Assembly (NCBI RefSeq): GCF_011762025.1 | Contig: NZ_JAASQR010000001.1 | Coordinates: forward strand, 620,001 to 684,000 | DNA length: 64,000 nt | Source of the DNA: Sphingobium vermicomposti | GTDB taxonomy: Bacteria; Pseudomonadota; Alphaproteobacteria; Sphingomonadales; Sphingomonadaceae | Direction: 5' to 3' | Shown here: positions 10,825-20,965 of the stretch, one piece after another | Position numbering within the stretch: position 1 is the stretch's first letter | How the letters are laid out: the number at the start of each line of letters is the position of its first letter | Position numbers and translations under genes: made by a program | Notes under the pieces: model-generated | What the model saw: the letters and a program-made list of their open reading frames with translations, nothing else | Database searches by the model: none | Told to the model about the DNA's origin: nothing

Positions 10825-12045
10825 ATGAGCCGCATCATCGGGACAATCATAAAGGGCGCGGCTGTCACGTTGCTTTTTCTGGTCATCGCCCTGTGTCTGG
10901 CGATTACCATCGTCCCACCCTTCCTTGACCGTATCTATTATGAAGGACCGGTGACCCGTCATTTCGACGGCGCGCACTTCTTCAATCCTGACGGAGAGAT
11001 TGAATTTTCGCCGCCGCCGGGCAGTAACCGCCGTGGCTTTTTCGCCCGCTGGTTGCTGGGGGCGGACGATCGCCCTGACTGGCCGGATGCGGTAGCCGTC
11101 AAGCCTTCCCGCCCCGCAGCCTTCGCCGCGCCAAGGGGCATGATGGCAACCTGGGTCGGCCATGCGACGGTGCTGGTGCAAGCGGCGGGCATCAACATCC
11201 TGACCGATCCGATCTGGTCGGATTATGCCAGCCCCTTGCCCCCGCTTGGTCCCCAGCGCGTCGCGCAGCCCGGTGTGCGTTTCGAGGACCTGCCCAAGAT
11301 CGACTTGGTGGTCATCAGCCACAATCATTACGATCATATGGACATCCCCACGCTGAAAAAGCTGTGGGCGCGTGACCGGCCAAAGATCATCACCAGCCTT
11401 GGCAACGACACCATTCTCAAAAGTCACGGCATCCCGTCCGTCGCGCTGGACTGGGGGCAGTCAGTCAGCGGCGCGGCGCTGAACGGCCTGGGTTCGGACA
11501 CCGTCATCCAGTGCGAAAATTACGAACATTGCCCCGATTATCGCGTCCATGTGCTGCGCAACCATCATTGGGGCAGCCGATGGGGCACGGATCGCAACCG
11601 GGCGCTCTGGTCCAGCTTTGTAATAGCAACCCGCGCCGGCAATATCTTTTTCGCGGGCGATACCGGCGCTGGCGACATGGCCTGGCCGGAAGAAGCCGCA
11701 CGGCTCGGCCCGATCCGGCTGGCGATGATTCCGATCGGCGCGTTCCGTTTCTGGCCCGGCCAGATGGAATCGGATAGCCATATCGGACCCCGGCGCGCCG
11801 TCAGCGTGTTCGAAAAGCTCCAAGCCTCCACCGCCATCCCCATCCATTGGGGCACGTTCCGCCTGTCCTATGAAGAATGGAGCACACCGCCGCGCATGTT
11901 GGAACTTTACCTGCGCTGCGCAGGGATAGAGCGGAAGCGTTTCGGACCGCTGCGAGTCGGCCAGTCTATCCAGGTGCCGCGCTATTCCCCGGTAGCGCGG
12001 GGCAAGGGGCGTTGCAATCATCGCGCAATCGCCGCGCTGCGATAG
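10825..12045 (+). CDS. Membrane-anchored metallo-beta-lactamase-fold hydrolase (NAPE-PLD-like)
   Basis: An N-terminal transmembrane helix (about residues 8-32) is followed by a metallo-beta-lactamase domain. The metal motif is HNHYDHMD (His166, His168, Asp170, His171), and later ligands appear in LRNHHWGS, FFAGDTGAG and PIHWGTF. The overall pattern resembles the UlaG/NAPE-PLD branch, whose members hydrolyse phosphodiester or lactone bonds. The domain should face the periplasm. The gene has a GGGAGATGGG ribosome site just before ATG 10825 and no obvious operon partner. The exact substrate is unknown. Confidence 0.85.
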   Translation: MSRIIGTIIKGAAVTLLFLVIALCLAITIVPPFLDRIYYEGPVTRHFDGAHFFNPDGEIEFSPPPGSNRRGFFARWLLGADDRPDWPDAVAVKPSRPAAFAAPRGMMATWVGHATVLVQAAGINILTDPIWSDYASPLPPLGPQRVAQPGVRFEDLPKIDLVVISHNHYDHMDIPTLKKLWARDRPKIITSLGNDTILKSHGIPSVALDWGQSVSGAALNGLGSDTVIQCENYEHCPDYRVHVLRNHHWGSRWGTDRNRALWSSFVIATRAGNIFFAGDTGAGDMAWPEEAARLGPIRLAMIPIGAFRFWPGQMESDSHIGPRRAVSVFEKLQASTAIPIHWGTFRLSYEEWSTPPRMLELYLRCAGIERKRFGPLRVGQSIQVPRYSPVARGKGRCNHRAIAALR

Positions 12046-12125
12046 GGGCTGGCTGGTTCCCGACATGCCGAAAATCCACGCCGCATGACGGACCACAGGC
12101 CCTCGCGCGGCGGACGGCTTTCTGA

Positions 12126-12629
12126 TCATGTCATGGGGCAATCCCCTGTCCGCTTGCCGGTTACGTCATGGGTGGTGCGCAATATGGGGCTGCCGCCGAC
12201 CGTCTTTGTCATGGTGCTACCCAGCGTCAGCGAGTCCTCAGTGAAATTGCCTTCCAGAACGATTTCCGACGTGCCTTCGCCCGCTTTGCAGGACAGGGTC
12301 GCGATCAGACGGCCTTTGCGGACCAGCTTGTCCTTGTAGATGCAATCCTGGCCTTCCGTGCCCGCCAGCACGTCGGCGTCAGGCACGCCGGCGGCATCAA
12401 CGGTCAGGCACGACTTGTCATCCCGCGTCTGCTTCAGCGCAGCCTGATATTCGGCGGGCGTGACGGTTGGCGTATTATAACCCGTGGTCTTGCGAGTCAG
12501 GACCCAGTTGCCCGGCTTCATCATGACAGGCGCTTCCTCCGCCTCCGGCGCGGGTACTTCCTTTTCGCCGCAAGCCCCCAGGGCGAGCGCCAGCATGAGC
12601 GGCAATGCCGCCAATTCGATCCTGTTCAT
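12126..12629 (-). CDS. DUF3617-type lipoprotein
   Basis: The protein has a lipoprotein signal with lipobox LALGAC (mature Cys near residue 20) and a DUF3617-like beta-rich body that opens MKPGNWVLTRKT and contains several cysteine pairs (SCLTVDAAG, DCIYKD, LSCKAGEG). The longer frame to 12686 is rejected because GAGAGGG sits immediately before ATG 12629 and the signal peptide starts there. The function of DUF3617 is unknown; members are periplasmic. A second member is encoded just upstream on the same strand (12766-13302), suggesting tandem duplication. No promoter is evident in the 136-base gap. Confidence 0.8.
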   Translation of the reverse strand: MNRIELAALPLMLALALGACGEKEVPAPEAEEAPVMMKPGNWVLTRKTTGYNTPTVTPAEYQAALKQTRDDKSCLTVDAAGVPDADVLAGTEGQDCIYKDKLVRKGRLIATLSCKAGEGTSEIVLEGNFTEDSLTLGSTMTKTVGGSPILRTTHDVTGKRTGDCPMT

Positions 12630-12765
12630 GTCCCTCTCCCCTGTTCTCTTGACGGAACCGGCGAAGGCTCGCCCGCCCTTGAGCAAAGCGCAAGGGGAAA
12701 TCCGGCCCGCACCGGCATTTCAGCCAAGGACGCATGGAAAATCAGGCGCTTCGGCTGGCTACCCT

Positions 12766-13302
12766 TTAAGTGGCGGCGCAGTCAGCTGCGACCCATTTGC
12801 CCGTCGTCTTCGCCTTCATATGCATGTCCGCACCATTGGCGGCTCCACTGGTCTTCATGTCCATGTGCATTTCATAACTTTCTGGCGCGTATTTGCCCGA
12901 CATGACTGCGGTCATCGCGCCGCCTTGGGACTTGCACGATATTTCGCCCTTCACCGATCCGCCGCCGACATTGAAACCTTTATAAACGCAGTCCTTATTC
13001 TCCTGGCCCGAAAACATCTTGCCGCCGGGATTGGTCGCTTCCTCAGGCGTGACGCAGTATCGGATGGCGGAGCGCGTCATCATTTTCTTCATCTGCTCTT
13101 CCATCTGCGCGCCGCCGCCGGGCATGTTGGGCATGTCGATGTCTTCCAGCGTAAAGCTGCTTTCCCACTGGCCGGGCTTGAGCTGAACCTTCTCCACTTC
13201 CGCCTTGACCTCGTCCTTGCTCATCGGCGTGCCTGTCGGCTTGTCACCGCATCCCGCCAGCAGCGCCGTCGCGCCCGCCATCGCCAGAACCGTTTTGCGC
13301 AT
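12766..13302 (-). CDS. DUF3617-type lipoprotein
   Basis: The signal peptide starts MRKTVLAMAG and ends in lipobox LLAGC. The body opens LKPGQWESSFTLEDIDMP and carries cysteine motifs at YCVTPEEA, DCVYKG and ISCKSQGG, the same layout as the neighbour at 12126-12629. GGAGG precedes ATG 13302; the frame extends to 13323, but that start lacks a ribosome site. A Met/Gly-rich loop (NMPGGGAQMEEQMKKMM) is notable. The protein is predicted to be anchored in the periplasm. Its role is unknown. It diverges from uvrB, with only 52 bases between the starts. Confidence 0.82.
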   Translation of the reverse strand: MRKTVLAMAGATALLAGCGDKPTGTPMSKDEVKAEVEKVQLKPGQWESSFTLEDIDMPNMPGGGAQMEEQMKKMMTRSAIRYCVTPEEATNPGGKMFSGQENKDCVYKGFNVGGGSVKGEISCKSQGGAMTAVMSGKYAPESYEMHMDMKTSGAANGADMHMKAKTTGKWVAADCAAT

Positions 13303-13354
13303 CGCACATCCTCCCTGTTGCACCCCTTGATCGGGCGGACCATATCAAGCGGCG

Positions 13355-15538
13355 ATGACAATTCAAATCCGCACCACTTTGGACGAGCCGGAGACCGGCG
13401 AAGGCTTCGTCCCGCATCGTCCCGCGCGCCCTGAAAAGAGCGAGGGCGGCAAGCCGTTCACGCTGGTTTCCGAATATGAGCCATCGGGCGACCAGCCCAC
13501 CGCGATTGCCGAACTGGTGGACCAGGCGCTGGCGGGCGAAAAGGATCAGGTGCTGCTGGGTGTCACCGGCTCCGGCAAGACCTTCACCATGGCCAAGGTG
13601 ATCGAGGCGCTGCAGCGCCCTGCCCTGGTACTCGCGCCGAACAAGATCCTTGCGGCGCAGCTTTACGGTGAATTCAAAAGCTTCTTTCCCGAAAATGCCG
13701 TCGAATATTTCGTCAGCTATTACGACTATTACCAACCCGAAGCCTATGTGGCGCGATCCGACACCTATATTGAAAAGGAAAGTTCGGTAAACGAGAGCAT
13801 CGACCGGATGCGCCATTCGGCCACCCGCGCGCTGCTGGAACGGGACGACGTCATCATCGTCGCGTCCGTGTCCTGCCTTTATGGCATCGGGTCGGTCGAA
13901 ACCTATTCGGCCATGACCTTTTCCATGAAGAAGGGCCAGGTCGAGGATCAGCGCGAAATCATCCGCAAGCTCGTGGCGCTCCAGTATAAGCGCAACGACG
14001 CCGGCTTTGCCCGCGGCAATTTCCGGGTGAAGGGCGACAATCTGGAGATATTCCCGTCCCATTATGAGGACACGGCCTGGCGCGTCAGCTTCTTTGGCAA
14101 TGAGATTGAGGAAATTGTCGAATTCGATCCGCTGACCGGCAAGAAGATCGCCAGTCTCGACTATGTGAAGGTGTTTCCCAACAGCCACCATGTCACGCCC
14201 GGCCCGACGCTGAAGCAGGCGATGGAGGCGATCCGCTTTGAACTGACGGAACGACTCAAGGAACTGGTCGCCGAGGGCAAGCTGCTGGAAGCGCAGCGGC
14301 TGGAGCAGCGGACGAATTTCGACCTGGAGATGATCGCCGCCACCGGGTCCTGCGCGGGCATCGAAAATTACAGCCGTTTCCTGACGGGCCGCCTGCCGGG
14401 TGAGCCGCCGCCAACGCTGTTCGAATATCTGCCCGAAAACGCCCTGCTGTTCGTGGACGAAAGCCATCAGACCGTCCCGCAGATCGGCGCGATGGCGCGT
14501 GGCGACCATCGGCGCAAGATCACGCTGGCCGAATATGGCTTTCGCCTGCCCAGCTGTATCGACAACCGGCCCTTGCGCTTCAACGAATGGGACGCGATGC
14601 GGCCGCAGACGGTCAGCGTATCGGCGACGCCCGGACCATGGGAAATGGATCAGACCGGCGGCGCCTTTTCCGAACAGGTCATTCGCCCCACTGGGCTGAT
14701 CGACCCGCCTGTCGAAATCAAGCCGGTCGAGGATCAGGTGGACGACCTGATCAACGAATGCCGCAAGGTCGCCGCGCAGGGCTATCGCACATTAGTGACG
14801 ACGCTCACCAAACGCATGGCGGAGGATCTGACCGAATTCATGCATGAGGCGGGAATCAAGGTCCGCTACATGCATAGCGACGTCGAGACTCTGGAGCGGA
14901 TCGAGCTGATCCGCGACCTGCGGCTGGGCGTCTATGACGTGCTGATCGGCATCAACCTGCTGCGCGAAGGCTTGGATATTCCCGAATGCGGGCTGGTCGC
15001 GATATTGGATGCGGACAAGGAAGGTTTTCTGCGATCGGAAACGTCACTGATCCAGACCATCGGGCGCGCAGCGCGCAATGTGGATGGGCGGGTGATCCTC
15101 TATGCCGACCGTATCACCGGCAGCATGGAACGGGCGCTGAATGAAACCGGCCGCCGCCGTGAAAAACAGCAGGCCTATAATCTGGAACATGGCATCACGC
15201 CTACAACGATCAAGCGCAATATCGGCGACATTATCGCCCATGTGGCGAGCAAGGATCAGGTCACAGTCGACACCGGCATCGATGATCGCCCGCATCTGGT
15301 CGGCCACAATCTGCGCGCCTATATCGAAGATCTGGAAAAGAAGATGCGCGCCGCCGCGGCAGACCTGGAGTTCGAGGAAGCCGGGCGCATCCGCGACGAA
15401 ATCCGCAAGCTGGAAGCAGAAGAGCTTGGCCTGCCTGCCGACCAGCAGGTCGCCGCGCCGAGGGGCCGGGCAACGGAAGGCAAGCCCGGAACCCGCAAGC
15501 TGCGATATGGTAAAACCCAGCGCAAGTTCGGGCGCTAG
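13355..15538 (+). CDS. uvrB: Excinuclease ABC subunit B
   Basis: UvrB is the damage-verifying helicase-like subunit of nucleotide excision repair and loads UvrC after UvrA. Walker [11 protein letters not shown] is near residue 65-75. The beta-hairpin region shows [10 protein letters not shown], and helicase motifs include DESHQ, motif [14 protein letters not shown] and motif [13 protein letters not shown]-terminal UVR motif ([24 protein letters not shown]) binds UvrC. At 727 residues it is complete, with a short N-terminal extension of about 35 residues common in alphaproteobacteria. SOS control is usual in the family, but I do not see a clear LexA box in the short upstream gap. Confidence 0.98.
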   Translation: MTIQIRTTLDEPETGEGFVPHRPARPEKSEGGKPFTLVSEYEPSGDQPTAIAELVDQALAGEKDQVLLGVTGSGKTFTMAKVIEALQRPALVLAPNKILAAQLYGEFKSFFPENAVEYFVSYYDYYQPEAYVARSDTYIEKESSVNESIDRMRHSATRALLERDDVIIVASVSCLYGIGSVETYSAMTFSMKKGQVEDQREIIRKLVALQYKRNDAGFARGNFRVKGDNLEIFPSHYEDTAWRVSFFGNEIEEIVEFDPLTGKKIASLDYVKVFPNSHHVTPGPTLKQAMEAIRFELTERLKELVAEGKLLEAQRLEQRTNFDLEMIAATGSCAGIENYSRFLTGRLPGEPPPTLFEYLPENALLFVDESHQTVPQIGAMARGDHRRKITLAEYGFRLPSCIDNRPLRFNEWDAMRPQTVSVSATPGPWEMDQTGGAFSEQVIRPTGLIDPPVEIKPVEDQVDDLINECRKVAAQGYRTLVTTLTKRMAEDLTEFMHEAGIKVRYMHSDVETLERIELIRDLRLGVYDVLIGINLLREGLDIPECGLVAILDADKEGFLRSETSLIQTIGRAARNVDGRVILYADRITGSMERALNETGRRREKQQAYNLEHGITPTTIKRNIGDIIAHVASKDQVTVDTGIDDRPHLVGHNLRAYIEDLEKKMRAAAADLEFEEAGRIRDEIRKLEAEELGLPADQQVAAPRGRATEGKPGTRKLRYGKTQRKFGR

Positions 15539-15681
15539 GCTGGCTTAGGCGGTTCCCTCCTATCGATCGGGCGCGGGCGCATTACATTTTGCGACAAAAC
15601 TGTCTTGGACTTGCCAGATTTTTGCGACAACTCGCCCCTAACGGTCAATCCATCAAGGTTGATTGGTCAAAGGGGTAATTT

Positions 15682-18222
15682 GTGAGCCGTCCCACGTCGA
15701 TTCTGCTGCTATCGTTGATGATAAGCTGTGCCCCCACGGCGCTGCTCGCGCAGACCGAGGATGGCAAGGGTCCACCCGTGGAGATGGACGAGAGCGAAGA
15801 GATAATCGTCACCGGGCAACCGCAGCGTGGCGCGGTGATCGGCAATATCAAACCCGAACAACAGCTTTCATCCGCAGATGTGCGCGCGCTGGGCGTGACA
15901 TCCATCGCGGAGATGATCACCGAATTATCGCCACAGACCAACGGCGATCCGGTGGTCCTGCTGAACGGCAAACGCATATCCAGCTTTTCTGAAATTCAGG
16001 ACATACCGTCGGAAGCCGTGGCGCGGGTCGATATCCTACCCGAACAGGTGGCCCTGTCCTACGGCTATGCGCCGACCCAGAAAGTGGTGAACATCGTTCT
16101 GCGTCAGCGTTTTCGCGCGGAGACCGCCGACCTGCGCGCCGGAACCACGACGGATGGCGGGCGTGAAAACGGGATTGTCGAAGGCGGGCTACTGCGTATC
16201 AGCGGCGACAACCGGCTCACGCTCAATGTGAAATACAACACTGCCGCTTCACTGCTGGAAAGTCAGCGCGGGATCGATCCTGTCCCGGTCAGCCCAGCTT
16301 TTGTCGACCCCACCCGCTTTCGGACGCTCAGCCCGGCGACGGAAAGTGTTTCGGCCAACGCAACGCTGGCCCGCGCGCTGGGCGGGGTGTCGATGACGGT
16401 GAACGGGCGGGTAGAATTGTCGGAGAGCGACTCCCTTCAAGGCATTTCCTCCACCGCGCTGGCGCAACTTGCGGGCATGCCGATGTGGCCCTTTGTCGAC
16501 GATGGCCTGTACCGCGACGTCATAGAGGCGGGCAGGCTGGACCAGCAGATACGTGGTACGACCGGCCATCTGGGCCTGACCCTGAACGGGTTGCTGGGCG
16601 GCGGATGGCAATGGTCGCTGACCGGCAATGGCGACATTTCCGATACGCGGACGCGGACGGAGCGGTCGTCAAGCACCGACCGGGCCAGCGCGAAGTCGCA
16701 GGCGGTGACGGGCGACCTGCTGCTGTCAGGCCCGCTGGCGGAACTGCCCGCAGGCACCGTGACCAGCACGGTTCGGCTGGGCGCGTCAGCCAACGGCTTT
16801 GACGGATGGTCGATCCGCAACGGCACCGAACGGCAAACCAGCTATGACCGACAGATCGGCAGTGGGCAGATCAGCCTGGACGTACCGCTGACCAGCAAGG
16901 CGCGCGCTGTGCTGGGCGCGGCGGGCGACATCGGCGTCAATCTGAATGCGGGCGTTCAGCAGCTTTCCGACTTCGGCACGCTTTCCACCCTGGGATATGG
17001 CATGCGCTGGCGGCCCATCGCGGCGGTGCAGTTGCTAGTATCGGCCAATCAGGACCGCGCCGCACCGACCGGGAACCAGATCAACGATCCCGAAGTCTCG
17101 ACCCCCAATATCTCAATCTTTGACTATCAAACGGGCGAAACCGTGTTCGTGACCCGGATCACGGGGGGCAATGCCGCGCTGAAGGAAAGCGTGCGCGACC
17201 AGTTCCGCCTGAGCGCCACCATCAAGCCGTTCGAAAAGCCCGACCTGACGCTGACCGCGACCTATCTCAACAGCCGGACGGCCAACCCGATTGCCGCCTT
17301 CCCCGAACCCACGCCTGCGATCGAGGATGCCTTCCCGGATCGCTTCATGCGCGATGCAGACGACCGGCTGACCCAGATCAACGCCCGCCCCATCAATTTC
17401 CTGCGGTCGCAGAGCGAGCAACTGCGCTGGGGTTTCAACCTGTCGATCCCCTTGAAGTCGCGCATCCAGAAACTGGCTGAAGCCTGGCGAGCGGCAGGTG
17501 CAAAGCCGGAGGACCGACCCAAGGAGCTTCAGGACATGCGCGCGCTGTTCGGCAACCGCGGACAGGGCGGCGGACGGGGTGAGCAGGCCAGTAGATCGGA
17601 GGGCGGCCCGCCTCCCGGACAGGAGGGTGGCGAGCGGCCCCATGGTGAAGGCGGCTTTGATAGTTCGCGCGGACCTGGCGGCGGGGGCAGGCCCGGCGGC
17701 GGCAGACGTTTTAGCGGCGGCGGCGGTCGTGGCGGCGGTGGGCGCCTCAGCTTCAACCTCTATCATACCTGGCATTTTACCGAGAGCGTCCTGATCGCGC
17801 CCGGCGTGCCGGAACTCGACCTGTTGAACGGCGACGCGACCGGATCATCGGGTGGCCAGCCCCGGCATGAGATCGAGGCGCGCGTGGGCTACACCAATAA
17901 TGGCCTTGGCGCGCGGCTGGGTATCGACTGGGAAAGCGGCACGCATGTCGACGGCGCGCTGGGGGGCGCTTCGCGGTTGGACTTCGGCAGTCTGGCGACC
18001 GCAAACCTGCGCCTGTTCGCCAATCTGGGGCAGATGCCCAGCCTGGTGCGCAAGCATCCCTTCCTGCGCGGCGCGCGGGTTTCGATCGGCATCGACAATA
18101 TATTCAACACGCGCCGTGAAGTGACAAACGCCACCGGCGGCACACCTCTGCGCTATCAGCCAGGCTATCTCGATCCGCTGGGACGGAGCGTCAGCATATC
18201 CTTCCGCAAACTGTTCTTTTGA
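15682..18222 (+). CDS. TonB-dependent receptor with Gly/Arg-rich insert
   Basis: This outer-membrane protein of 846 residues has a signal peptide ending near LLAQ and a TonB-box-like EEIIVTG. The plug domain contains DPVVLLNGKRISSFSEIQ and a following VDILPEQVALSYG segment. A long beta-barrel ends in a terminal aromatic (RKLFF), as expected for BAM recognition. GTG 15682 is preceded by AAGGGGT. Residues about 625-690 form a low-complexity Gly/Arg/Pro-rich segment (GGGRPGGGRR and GGGRGGGGR) inside a barrel region, probably a surface loop. The ligand is unknown; no transport operon lies next to it. Sphingomonads carry many such receptors. Confidence 0.88.
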   Translation: MSRPTSILLLSLMISCAPTALLAQTEDGKGPPVEMDESEEIIVTGQPQRGAVIGNIKPEQQLSSADVRALGVTSIAEMITELSPQTNGDPVVLLNGKRISSFSEIQDIPSEAVARVDILPEQVALSYGYAPTQKVVNIVLRQRFRAETADLRAGTTTDGGRENGIVEGGLLRISGDNRLTLNVKYNTAASLLESQRGIDPVPVSPAFVDPTRFRTLSPATESVSANATLARALGGVSMTVNGRVELSESDSLQGISSTALAQLAGMPMWPFVDDGLYRDVIEAGRLDQQIRGTTGHLGLTLNGLLGGGWQWSLTGNGDISDTRTRTERSSSTDRASAKSQAVTGDLLLSGPLAELPAGTVTSTVRLGASANGFDGWSIRNGTERQTSYDRQIGSGQISLDVPLTSKARAVLGAAGDIGVNLNAGVQQLSDFGTLSTLGYGMRWRPIAAVQLLVSANQDRAAPTGNQINDPEVSTPNISIFDYQTGETVFVTRITGGNAALKESVRDQFRLSATIKPFEKPDLTLTATYLNSRTANPIAAFPEPTPAIEDAFPDRFMRDADDRLTQINARPINFLRSQSEQLRWGFNLSIPLKSRIQKLAEAWRAAGAKPEDRPKELQDMRALFGNRGQGGGRGEQASRSEGGPPPGQEGGERPHGEGGFDSSRGPGGGGRPGGGRRFSGGGGRGGGGRLSFNLYHTWHFTESVLIAPGVPELDLLNGDATGSSGGQPRHEIEARVGYTNNGLGARLGIDWESGTHVDGALGGASRLDFGSLATANLRLFANLGQMPSLVRKHPFLRGARVSIGIDNIFNTRREVTNATGGTPLRYQPGYLDPLGRSVSISFRKLFF

Positions 18223-18283
18223 ACAGGTTGGTGTTCCTGCTGTCCATTTAGGGGGTTGAGCCGGTCCCCGGTGCGGGGTCAGC

Positions 18284-20899
18284 TCAGGATGCGAGCGCAC
18301 GCGGTTGTGCGCGCAGCGCTGACAGGTCGAGCGTGCCGGTGAATTCCACACCCGTTCGATCATCCTGCGCCCATTGCGCGATGGCGTTCACGGTCAATGT
18401 GTCGCTGAATTCAATCGCAAACAGGGTGCCTTCAGGCACATTCCACAGCCCTTCCAACAACGCCCCCGTCGCAGAAATGTTGCGGATTCGGCCCGTATAG
18501 ACATGACCGTCATGATGCACATTCACGGTGCGCAACATCGTTTTGCGTTCCGGGCGGCTGGACTGAAATCCTTCAGTCAGCGCCACTGTGCCATGAATGC
18601 GTTGTCGTTCCAGCACTTCCTGCATCTCAAGCGGGCGGCCATAGACATAGCCCTGGATATGACTGCAACCCAAATTCCGAATCAGCGCCAGTTCATCCTG
18701 CGTTTCCGCGCCTTCTGCCGTAGTATCCATGCCCAATGCTTCGGCCAGGTTGACGATTGCTTTAATGATCGCGCCGTTGCGGCTGCTTTCGACCACCGCG
18801 CCGCGCACAAAGCTCTGGTCGATCTTGATCTTGTCGAATGGCGACTTCTTCAGATAACCGAGCGAGGAATAGCCAGTGCCGAAGTCGTCGAGCGCCAGCC
18901 GCACGCCCAGTGACTTCAGCCGGGCAAAGGTGGCATCCGTCCCGTCATCGTCGTTCAGGAACACGCTTTCGGTGATTTCCAGTTCCAGCCGTTCGGGCGC
19001 GAGCTGCGACGCGGCCAGCGCGCTCATGACCAGTGACGGCAGACCGGGGCTGGCGAACTGAATCGGCGAAACATTCACCGCCACCCGAATATCTTCGATC
19101 CACTGCGCGGCGTCGCGGCAGGCGGTACGCAGCACCCATTCGCCCAACGGCCCGATCAGGCCGCTTTCTTCCGCGATGGGTATGAACACTGCCGGGGAAA
19201 TCGCGCCGCGAACCGGATGATTCCAGCGCAGCAGCGCCTCATATCCGGTGATCCTTTCGGTCGTGGACGACACGACCGGCTGATAGACGAGGTACAAGGC
19301 ATCCGATGCGAGTGCGTGGCGCAAATCTTCTTCCAGCTGGCGTCGGTCTTCCGCGTTGGCATGCATTTCGCTGGAATAGAAACGATGGATGCCGCGCCCG
19401 TCCCCTTTTGCCGCGTACAGCGCCAGGTCGGCGTTGCGGATAAGCGCGTCGGCGGTCACGCCATCTTGCGGGCAGGCCGAAATGCCGATCGACGCGCCGA
19501 TCACGACCACGGTGCCTTCGATGGAATAGGGTCGCGACAGTGACACAATGATGGTCCGCGCCATCTGTTCGATTGCCTGTCGGTCGTGATGGCCGGGCAA
19601 CAATATCTTGAACTCGTCGCCACCCTGTCGCCCGACAAGTCCGCGACTACCCACCACATCCAGCAGCCGCTGGCTGACCTGTCGCAGCAATGCATCGCCA
19701 GCAGGATGGCCCAAAGTGTCATTGACCGATTTGAACCGGTCAAGGTCCAGCATCATCAACGTGCATTCACTAGCGCGTTCACCCCGTGATCCAGCAGCCG
19801 CCTCCTCCAGCGATCGCAGCATCTGCACGCGATTGGCAAGGCCGGTCAGCGAGTCAAACTGGGCGAGCTGTTGCACCTCTGCCTGGCTGCGACGCATCGC
19901 GGTAAGGTCGGCACCGCTGCCGCGAAAGCCATGAAACTGACCAAATTCGTTGAACACGGGCTGGCCCGAAATGGACCACCAGCGATCATCCTGCGTCATC
20001 GCCGCCCGGACCGTGATTTCTGAAAAGCCGGTCCTTGCCGACAGGTGAAATCCTACCGTTCGTTCACCCGTATCATGTTGGTGATCGCCGTTGCCGATCA
20101 GGTCAGTCAACCGCCGTCCGATCATCCCGCCCTGCGGCACGCCATCCAACGTCCTCACCAGCGTTTCGGAGATATAGCTGAGGCAACCCTGCCGGTCCGT
20201 TTCCCAGAACCAACCCTGGCCGGATTGTTCATATTCCTGAAGCAGCCGATCCGAACGCTGCGCCCGCAGGTCCTGCTGATGCAGGGCGATAGCACGGTCG
20301 CGGTCCGCTTTCGCCTGGCGAAGCGCCGCGATCAGCATGATCGCGATGCAACTGATCAGCAAGCCGACCTGGGCAAAGGGGGCCTGTTGGATCAACGATA
20401 CGACCAGCGTTCCGACGAAATAGCTGACACTCAGCAGGCGGCGGTCGCCGAACATGCATACGGCCAGAAGGGCAATGGCTATTTCCCCCGCCAGACTGGT
20501 TGACAGCGCACCCGTGAACATGGGGGGACCCAGGAGAAGGCTGAATGTCAGGCTGGACAGAAATACCAGCGCCAGCATCATCCATTTCTGCACGTGCGGA
20601 CGCTGCTGCTGGAACCGAGCGCCTCTGGGTGCGACCATCGTCACGCCGTCGATCAGCAGCATGGCCGCCAGGATCGCGGCGTGGGCTACATCGTCCGACC
20701 GGTAGAAGGGGATATGAAGCAGGCCGAACGTACAAAGCTTGGCCAGCAGGATGAGCGGCCATAGACGCGCAATATGGCTGAAGGCACCCGACACCCAGAA
20801 GGGCGAAACTTCGGTCCCGCCTTCCGCGAGTCCGAGCGCGGCCGCAAGGTCGATCGGCCACGATTGAACATCTGCCAGCTTTGTGCGCGAAGGAGCCAT
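18284..20899 (-). CDS. Membrane diguanylate cyclase/phosphodiesterase with PAS, GGDEF, EAL and PilZ domains
   Basis: The N-terminal third (about residues 35-190) contains at least five hydrophobic helices. It is followed by a PAS domain (about 215-330), a GGDEF domain with intact RQGGDEF near 425, an EAL domain with GYEALLRW near 554 and the conserved DDFGTGYSS near 671, and a C-terminal PilZ-like domain (about 775-860: RNISATGALLEG, TGVEF). Both catalytic signatures are intact, so it could both make and degrade cyclic di-GMP. The usual RxxD inhibitory site just before GGDEF is absent, because the sequence there reads RGLVGRQ. A fused PilZ domain suggests it senses its own product. It lies between a TonB receptor (convergent) and dnaN (same strand). 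Confidence 0.93.
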   Translation of the reverse strand: MAPSRTKLADVQSWPIDLAAALGLAEGGTEVSPFWVSGAFSHIARLWPLILLAKLCTFGLLHIPFYRSDDVAHAAILAAMLLIDGVTMVAPRGARFQQQRPHVQKWMMLALVFLSSLTFSLLLGPPMFTGALSTSLAGEIAIALLAVCMFGDRRLLSVSYFVGTLVVSLIQQAPFAQVGLLISCIAIMLIAALRQAKADRDRAIALHQQDLRAQRSDRLLQEYEQSGQGWFWETDRQGCLSYISETLVRTLDGVPQGGMIGRRLTDLIGNGDHQHDTGERTVGFHLSARTGFSEITVRAAMTQDDRWWSISGQPVFNEFGQFHGFRGSGADLTAMRRSQAEVQQLAQFDSLTGLANRVQMLRSLEEAAAGSRGERASECTLMMLDLDRFKSVNDTLGHPAGDALLRQVSQRLLDVVGSRGLVGRQGGDEFKILLPGHHDRQAIEQMARTIIVSLSRPYSIEGTVVVIGASIGISACPQDGVTADALIRNADLALYAAKGDGRGIHRFYSSEMHANAEDRRQLEEDLRHALASDALYLVYQPVVSSTTERITGYEALLRWNHPVRGAISPAVFIPIAEESGLIGPLGEWVLRTACRDAAQWIEDIRVAVNVSPIQFASPGLPSLVMSALAASQLAPERLELEITESVFLNDDDGTDATFARLKSLGVRLALDDFGTGYSSLGYLKKSPFDKIKIDQSFVRGAVVESSRNGAIIKAIVNLAEALGMDTTAEGAETQDELALIRNLGCSHIQGYVYGRPLEMQEVLERQRIHGTVALTEGFQSSRPERKTMLRTVNVHHDGHVYTGRIRNISATGALLEGLWNVPEGTLFAIEFSDTLTVNAIAQWAQDDRTGVEFTGTLDLSALRAQPRALAS

Positions 20900-20965
20900 G
20901 TCTTCCGCGTAACGCGCACAAGTTGAAAGAGAATTACCGTCTGGCGATCATCTATATGATCGAGA

